From Cafeteria roenbergensis (Eukaryota; Sar; Bigyra; Bicosoecida; Cafeteriaceae): a DNA stretch of 64,000 bases. The stretch lies in contig VLTN01000032.1 in assembly GCA_008330645.1 (NCBI GenBank), forward strand, positions 124,001 through 188,000. Reading direction: 5' to 3'. The notes beneath the pieces were generated by a model. The model did no database searches. It had not been told where the DNA came from and saw only the letters and a program-made list of their open reading frames with translations. A program made the translations under genes and the position numbers. Shown here in pieces: positions 58,630-64,000 of the stretch; position 1 is the stretch's first letter, and each line of letters opens with the position of its first letter.

Positions 58630-59078
58630 TTGCGGCCACGGCGCGGGTTCGAGCTGTCAGGCAGCTTCAACTCGCTCGGCAAACGACGCGAGTCTGGCCC
58701 ACCGTGAGGCACGGCAGCGGCACCAAGACTCACACGTGCGGCTGGTGCACCGGGTCCTCTTCAACAGCACGCGCCGTGCTCCCCACCAGACCTCCGCGCA
58801 GCCATGTTGCCAGTGCCTCGAGGGCGGACACGCGAGCCTCGCAGAGTCTTGCCAGCGGCTCGGCCGGCATCGCAGGGCCAAGCCGGCGCGCAGGCGCAAG
58901 CTGTTCGCCAGCCGCCGCCTGTGCGTTCCGTCTGCGGGCCCGGCTGGCCGGCCACCCCTTTAGTGCATGCGCCGGAAAACTGCGCGAGCCGATGCTCTGC
59001 CCGCAGTCACATCCTGGTTGTCGAGCGCTCACCAGCCAACGCCCGCGCAACAAGGCAGACTGGCGCTCGGTGCCAGGC
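58630..59078. promoter_or_regulatory. Divergent intergenic region
   Basis: 449 bases between divergent start codons. I see no gene or TATA-like element; short ORFs on both strands lack recognisable features. Confidence 0.4.
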
Positions 59079-60930
59079 ATGGAGGACTCGACCCGCCGTC
59101 TGCTTGCCGCTTGTGCGCGTGCCGACTCCGCCTCGGCCAGAGCGGCCCTGGTGAGGAAGATTTCTGCAGCGCGCGTTCAAGCAGGACGCTGAAGTACTGG
59201 ACACCGCTCGGGGTCGCTCGCCGCGCAGCGTGGGGAGGCGGGCGAGCCGTCCTCGGCAACGAGCGGCGAGTGCTGTCGCATGCGTGCCAGTGCGCGCGCC
59301 GCCCGTGCGCGGCCATTCGTTGCCTCTGGCCGGCGAGCCGGCGAGCGTGGCAGCTGAAGCGTCCGCGTGCAATTGCTGTCGACAAGCATGCCACCCGTTC
59401 CAGCGCCCACGCCCGCGCTCGCCTGCCGATCCCGCCGCCCCAATGCGCCCCCCCTGCGCCGCCATGTTCCCGCAGAGCGACGGCGCGAGCCCGGACGCGT
59501 GCGACTCGGCAGGCAACCCCGCGCTCGTGGTCAGCGCTCGCGTGCGCGCGCTGGAGTGCGTCCTGGCCCTGCTGGACGCGGGCGCCAAGGTCACGGCCAC
59601 CAACGTGGAGCTTGAGACTGCGCTGCACGTCGCTGCAGAGGCTGGCGACGTGGCCGTCGCGGAGTCCCTCATGGCGGCAGACGCTGGGGGCAAGCTCTCG
59701 GACATGCGCGACGCCCGCGGGCGCCTGGCTCGAGACCTGTTCCCAGAGCAGAGCGGCGCGATGGCCCAACACCCTTTTGCGGTCGTCAGCGGGTGGGGCC
59801 GGGCGGTGCTGTCCAAAGGGCGGGCCATGAGTGCCCTGGAGGCCGCCACCGGCGGCAAGAGCGTCGCAAGCAACGCCGAGGCGGCCAACGCTCTGGGCTT
59901 GCTTGGCGTGCCTCTTGCCTCGTCGGAGGGCGCCGCGGCCATGGTGGAGGGGGCGTCCGTCTCGGACGCCATGGCCCTGGGCGGAAAGGGCGAGGAGGGC
60001 GCCACTTGGGACAGGGAGGCGTTCGCTGCTGCTGTGGAAGGCTTGGCCGCCGACGGCGGATTGGAGCACCCCACGTCGCCTGCTGCCTCTAGCACCGCAG
60101 GTTGCTCGCCAAGGGCCAACGGCGCGGCAAGGGCAACGGCGCACGTGGCAGCAGCCGCGCCAGACGCCTCGCTCGAGCCGCAAGGCGACTGTCCGGCCGA
60201 CGCCGCCGCGGCTTCGGTCCTGGCGCAGGCCAGTTCTGACACTGACACCGAGGTCGCAAAGGCGCCCGCTGGCATGGTGTTCCTCGGCGGGGCCTGCGGG
60301 TCGACCACTTGGCGGGCCGAGACAGCGGTGCCGTGGCTTACGGAGGCAGGCATTCCCTTCTTCAACCCGCAGCTGGGCGAAGGGGAGTGGAACGAAACCG
60401 CCGTGGAGCGTGAGGCAGTGGCGAAGCAGGCAGCGGGCACGCTGCTCTTCGTGTTCACGAGCTGCACTCGGGCCGTCAGCTCTTGCATCGAAGCGGCCGA
60501 GTTTGCCACTGTGGCCGCGCACACGGCCCAGGACGTCGTGTTGGTGATACAGGACATCGAGGCCGGAACGGCCATCGAGGGCGACGTGAGCAGAGCCGTT
60601 CGGTTCCGGGCCGAGCGCCGCGGTGAAGGGGCGAGACGTCGGCGCATGTGCCGGTTCCTGGCCCGCAGCGCGCACCGCTTGCTGCGCAGCACACCGCTTG
60701 CTGCGCAGCACACCGCCCCGCCTGCTTCGCCCCGCCACGCCGCCCTTCCAGCCGCGCTGCATCGCTTGCCCGCCTCTGCGCAGGTCGTTTCGCCGTCGGA
60801 AGCCAGGGACCTCATGCGCGGCCGCGCCTACCTGCGCGACGTGGCCTGCCGCCGCGGAGCGCACGTGTTTGACTCGCTGCCGCTCGCGCTCTCCTTCGTC
60901 GCCGCCAGGTTTGCGGAGCGCGGCCTGTGA
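59079..60930 (+). CDS. Ankyrin-repeat protein with C-terminal nucleoside deoxyribosyltransferase-like domain
   Basis: Exons: 59079-59150, 59476-60585 and 60784-60930, giving 442 residues. The second intron (198 nt) is in frame without stops, so unspliced translation would also be open. Homology supports splicing: IEGD|VVSPSEARDL joins cleanly and removes Arg-rich nonsense. Residues about 30-85 hold at least one ankyrin repeat pair (NPALVVSARVRALECVLALL, TALHVAAEAGD). The middle is Ala-rich spacer. Residues 291-440 match the eukaryotic Nuc_deoxyri_tr3-type domain: MVFLGGACGSTTWR, AGIPFFNPQLGEGEWNE, EREAVAKQAAGTLLFVFTSC, TRAVSSCIEAAEFA, VVLVIQDIE. That superfamily cleaves or transfers N-glycosidic bonds, but activity of this eukaryotic branch is uncertain. 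It converges on IleRS. Confidence 0.78.
60673..60716. repeat. 19-nt tandem duplication in intron 2
   Basis: Two perfect copies of caccgcttgctgcgcagca plus six bases of a third. Each full copy contains GCGCAG, resembling the real acceptor downstream (TGCGCAG at 60783). Confidence 0.9.
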
Positions 60931-61332
60931 ACCCGAGGCGCGGTGCGGTGCTTTTGCCGCCTGGCGCAGCCCCAGCCCCTTGTGCGCGCAGGCCCATGCT
61001 GCGTGTCCTTTCGCCGTGCTCTGCTTCGGCGTGCATCCCTTCGTGTCAGCCACCGTTTACTTGTGCGCTCCTTGTTGCTTGGCGCCCGCCTGCTCAGTGC
61101 GACCTTCGTTTGTGTGCGTTTGCGCCCAGGGCCGTTCACAAGCTCCCACTGCAGCGACCTCTGACTCGCTGCCAAAACTTCCAAGGGGCGCACCCCAAGG
61201 AAGCGAGCCGCTCGGGTTGGCGAGCGCGCGGAACTGGACACGGTCGCATGCTGAGCAAACGAAAGCCGCATTCGCGGGATTGCAGGATTTGACAAAGCGC
61301 ACGGCAAGCGCGACCACCACGCCTTGCTACAT
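60931..61332. other. Convergent 3' region before IleRS
   Basis: 402 bases with no supported gene. Moderately T-rich patches (about 61050-61130) may be 3' UTR. Confidence 0.5.
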
Positions 61333-64000
61333 TCAAGCCGACGCGGAGTAAGCAGCGGCAAGCTCGGCAAAGCCGGCCGCGGCCCAGTCAGAGGCGGCGG
61401 CCTTGGCCAGGCCGCTTGGCGCGGAGAACACGTGCTCACCGACCACGAGGGGCAAGGTGGCGCCGTCCACGCGAAGCGAGAGCGTGGCCCCGTCGGCGGG
61501 GAGGGTGGCGGCGTCTCGGGCCAGGAGAGCGCTGAAGACGGTGCTCTCGGCGGCCTCGACACCGGCGGCCTTGGCTGCCGCGGCGATGGTGGCGCTGGAG
61601 GCCAGAGGGGTCTCGAGGGTGAAGACGATCTCAAGGCGCACACCCATGGGGAGCTCTGCCACTTCGCGCACGATGACACCCGCCTGCTTGGGAAGGGCGG
61701 CGAGCGGCATGGGGTTGACGCGGAGAGTGCTCTTGACGGCCTCCGCGTTCTCGGCCAGGGCCATGCGAGCCCAGGCCGCGGCCGTGGCCGTGTCGAGCGC
61801 GGGCCACTCGTCTGCGACGACGGGCGCGGCGGCGGCCGACTCCTCCTTCTTGGCGGCCTTCTTCCCCGCCTTCTTTCCGGCCTTCTTGGCGGCCTTCTTG
61901 GACACAGCGCCGTCGGCACCCGACGAAGCGGCGGCGGCTGCCGCAGCAGCCTTGGAAGGGGCGGCCTTGGCGGGGGCGGCCTTGGAGGTGGCCGCCTCGT
62001 GAAGGGCGACAACGGCCTCCTCGGCGGCGGTGGGCGGGCGGGGCTCGAGGTACACGTGGATGACGTCGGTGGAGATGAGGCCGCACGTCTTGCGCAGCTT
62101 CTGCACGCGGTTGGTGATCTCGCGGGCGAGGCCGCTGCGGCGCATCTCGTCCGTGATCTCGCAGTCCACGATGACAAGGAGCGAGGCGTCGCCAGCGGGG
62201 TCCGCCACGAACTCGAAGCCGTAGCGAGCAGCGTCGCCGGTGAACGAGCGGGTCAGGTTCAGGCCCTCGGTGAGAACCTCACCGGCCAGGGTGGCCTTTC
62301 CTGTGGCCATGAACGCCTCCACGTCCTCCGGGGTCATGGCGGCCGCCGCTTCGGCGACGGGCTTGAAGCGCTTGCCCAGGGCCTTGCCGAGCACCTTGGG
62401 GTCGGCCACGACGGAGGTGGAGCACCAGGCCGCGACGTCGGTGGAGAACTCGACCTTCTCGCAGTTGAGCTCGGAGCGGATGTACTCCTCCATCACCTTG
62501 GCGGCATCCACAACGGCTGCGTCGCGGTGCACCAGACGCACCGACTGCACAGGCATGCGCATGTTGATGGCGCGCGCGTCGCGCACCAGCCGGCCGCCAG
62601 TGATGGCCGCGCGCATCGTGTCCACGGCGCGCTCGATGCCTTCGTCCAGGAGGCTCGCGTCCGGCTCCGGGAGGGACAGGAAGTGCACCGACTTGGCAGA
62701 GCCCCACACGTCCTGGGACTCCTCGCTGTTGCGCGCGGGATGGAAGGCGCGCATGCGCTGGTAGAGCCACTCCGAGAAGAAGGGCGTGAAGGGCGACATG
62801 AGGCGGGTGACGAGGCCGAGCACCTCATAGAGGCAAGAGAGGGAGTTGCGCGCCTCGTCCTCGCCCTCGCGGCCGGTGAGGCGCGCGCGGTTCAAGCGCA
62901 CGTACCAGTTGGTGAGGTCGTCGATGAAGGCCACGAGGTGGGGCACCACCGTGTACAGGCGGTACTCCTCCATCTCCCCGCGGACGTACTGCGCCAGGCG
63001 CTGGGCGGCTGCCATCACCCAGCGGTCCATCAGGTTGGCGGAGGCCGCGGCGGCGGCGGCGCTCGGCTCGAAGGGGGTGCCCGACTCATCGAGGTGAGCG
63101 GCGGCGGTGGCCAGGAAGCGGAAGGTGTTGTACCAGGGGAGCATGGTCTGGCGCAGGGTCTGCATCACGCCGGTGTCGGAGAACTTGAGCGGCTCGGCGC
63201 GCACCACGGGGCTGTTGATGAGGTAGAGGCGCAGGGCGTCGGCGCCGTGGCTCTCAACCACCTTGAGCGGGTCGGGGTAGTTCTTCTTGCTCTTGGACAT
63301 CTTCTGCCCGTCTTCGGCGAGCACCAGCCCGTTGACGATGACGTTCTTGAAGGCGGGCTTGTCGAAGAGCGCCGTCGACAGCACCATGAGGGTGTAGAAC
63401 CAGCCGCGGGTCTGGTCCAGGCCCTCGGCGATGAAGTCTGCGGGGAAGCGATGCTCCTCGAAGTCCTTGCAGGCCGCCTCGCCCTCGAAGGGGTAGTGCA
63501 CCTGGGCGTAAGGCATGGAGCCGGACTCGAACCAGCAGTCGAACACCTCCTCCACGCGCTTGAGCGTGCCGCGGCCCTCCTTGGACGGGATCTCGATGCG
63601 GTCCACGTGCTCGCGGTGCAGGTCGGTGAGCGAGGCCTCGTCGATGCCCGCAAGCTCTGCGAGCTGCTTCCTGGAGTGGATGCAGACCATCTCCTCGCCG
63701 TCGTCCGAGGCCCAGATGGGCAGCGGGGTGCCCCAGTACCGGCTCCGGGAGACGCACCAGTCGCGCGCCGAGGCGAGCCAGTTGTGGAAGCGGCGCTCGC
63801 TCACAAACTCGGGCACCCACTTGCTCGCGGCGTTGTTAGCGGTGAGCCGGTCGCGCATGCCCTCGACCGCCACGAACCAGCTGGGAACGGCGCGGTACAT
63901 GATGGGGGTGCCGGAGCGCCAGCAGTACGGGTAGCGATGCACGATGGAGCTCTTCTGGATCATGCGGCCCGAGGCCTTGAGCGCTGCCATGATGGGCTCG
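61333..64000 (-). CDS. IARS1: Cytosolic isoleucyl-tRNA synthetase, 5' part outside window
   Basis: Class I synthetase charging tRNA-Ile. About 889 C-terminal residues are visible as one exon, and the frame is open through the right edge, so the HIGH motif and most of the CP1 editing domain lie outside. Seen in order: HRYPYCWRSGTPIMYRAV, SRSRYWGTPLPIW, VFDCWFESGSMPYAQ, FIAEGLDQTRGWFYTLMVLS, KMSKSKKNYPDP (the KMSKS loop), HGADALRLYLINSP, and anticodon-binding-domain blocks such as WYVRLNR and SPFTPFFSEWLYQRM. A Lys/Ala-rich segment (about 61850-61990) of the KKAGKKAGKKAAKK type is inserted before the last C-terminal domain and may bind RNA. The order and sequence match the eukaryotic cytosolic enzyme, not the organelle one. 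Confidence 0.96.
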   Translation of the reverse strand, partial: EPIMAALKASGRMIQKSSIVHRYPYCWRSGTPIMYRAVPSWFVAVEGMRDRLTANNAASKWVPEFVSERRFHNWLASARDWCVSRSRYWGTPLPIWASDDGEEMVCIHSRKQLAELAGIDEASLTDLHREHVDRIEIPSKEGRGTLKRVEEVFDCWFESGSMPYAQVHYPFEGEAACKDFEEHRFPADFIAEGLDQTRGWFYTLMVLSTALFDKPAFKNVIVNGLVLAEDGQKMSKSKKNYPDPLKVVESHGADALRLYLINSPVVRAEPLKFSDTGVMQTLRQTMLPWYNTFRFLATAAAHLDESGTPFEPSAAAAAASANLMDRWVMAAAQRLAQYVRGEMEEYRLYTVVPHLVAFIDDLTNWYVRLNRARLTGREGEDEARNSLSCLYEVLGLVTRLMSPFTPFFSEWLYQRMRAFHPARNSEESQDVWGSAKSVHFLSLPEPDASLLDEGIERAVDTMRAAITGGRLVRDARAINMRMPVQSVRLVHRDAAVVDAAKVMEEYIRSELNCEKVEFSTDVAAWCSTSVVADPKVLGKALGKRFKPVAEAAAAMTPEDVEAFMATGKATLAGEVLTEGLNLTRSFTGDAARYGFEFVADPAGDASLLVIVDCEITDEMRRSGLAREITNRVQKLRKTCGLISTDVIHVYLEPRPPTAAEEAVVALHEAATSKAAPAKAAPSKAAAAAAAASSGADGAVSKKAAKKAGKKAGKKAAKKEESAAAAPVVADEWPALDTATAAAWARMALAENAEAVKSTLRVNPMPLAALPKQAGVIVREVAELPMGVRLEIVFTLETPLASSATIAAAAKAAGVEAAESTVFSALLARDAATLPADGATLSLRVDGATLPLVVGEHVFSAPSGLAKAAASDWAAAGFAELAAAYSASA

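Overview
The window is nuclear DNA from a GC-rich, intron-containing, gene-dense eukaryotic microbe; by eye it is roughly 70% G+C. I see 18 protein-coding genes on both strands, no operons and no bacterial signals. The gene set includes a kinesin-4, HOOK-type adaptor, RuvB-like 2, NOL6, SKP1, ATG11/FIP200, REEP/DP1, SPCA-type calcium pump, cytosolic isoleucyl-tRNA synthetase, a CBM20-containing trehalose-phosphate synthase/phosphatase-like protein and a plant-type UDP-rhamnose epimerase/reductase. This mixture fits a free-living protist. A heterotrophic stramenopile (for example a bicosoecid such as Cafeteria) is my best guess, but that is inference.

Layout, left to right: NOL6 (+, 5' end cut by the window), RUVBL2 (-), REEP (+), HMG-box protein (-), HOOK-like protein (+), CBM20-TPS-TPP protein (-), two tandem SKP1-family genes (+,+), ATG11 (-), a 3127-residue IQ/WW/ankyrin protein (-), kinesin-4 (+), a small acidic protein (+), a myristoylated duplicated-module protein (-), SPCA calcium ATPase (+), UDP-rhamnose synthase (-), an unknown protein (-), an ankyrin/deoxyribosyltransferase-like protein (+) and IleRS (-, 5' end cut). 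Neighbouring genes mostly alternate in strand and are separated by a few hundred bases. Several pairs share short divergent promoters, the tightest being RUVBL2/REEP at 167 bp.

I reconstructed 25 introns from reading-frame and homology continuity. All 25 end in YGCAG (22 CGCAG, 3 TGCAG), and 24 of 25 begin with GTGAG. This grammar moves several start codons away from the longest-ORF start, in TPS-TPP, ATG11, SPCA, RUVBL2 and the HMG-box gene.

The genes do not form one pathway. Clusters of related function are limited to the SKP1 tandem pair and a few cytoskeletal or trafficking proteins (HOOK, kinesin-4, REEP, ATG11, SPCA). The most notable biology is a trehalose synthase/phosphatase homologue that appears catalytically dead in both halves while keeping a starch-binding domain. 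Other notable points are an acylated protein built from a duplicated, unrecognised module, a rigid intron grammar, a recurring CAAATAT element 50-76 bases upstream of four start codons, and an approximately 50% G+C island near 51.5 kb. I found no CRISPR array, insertion sequence, integrated virus, rRNA or convincing tRNA.
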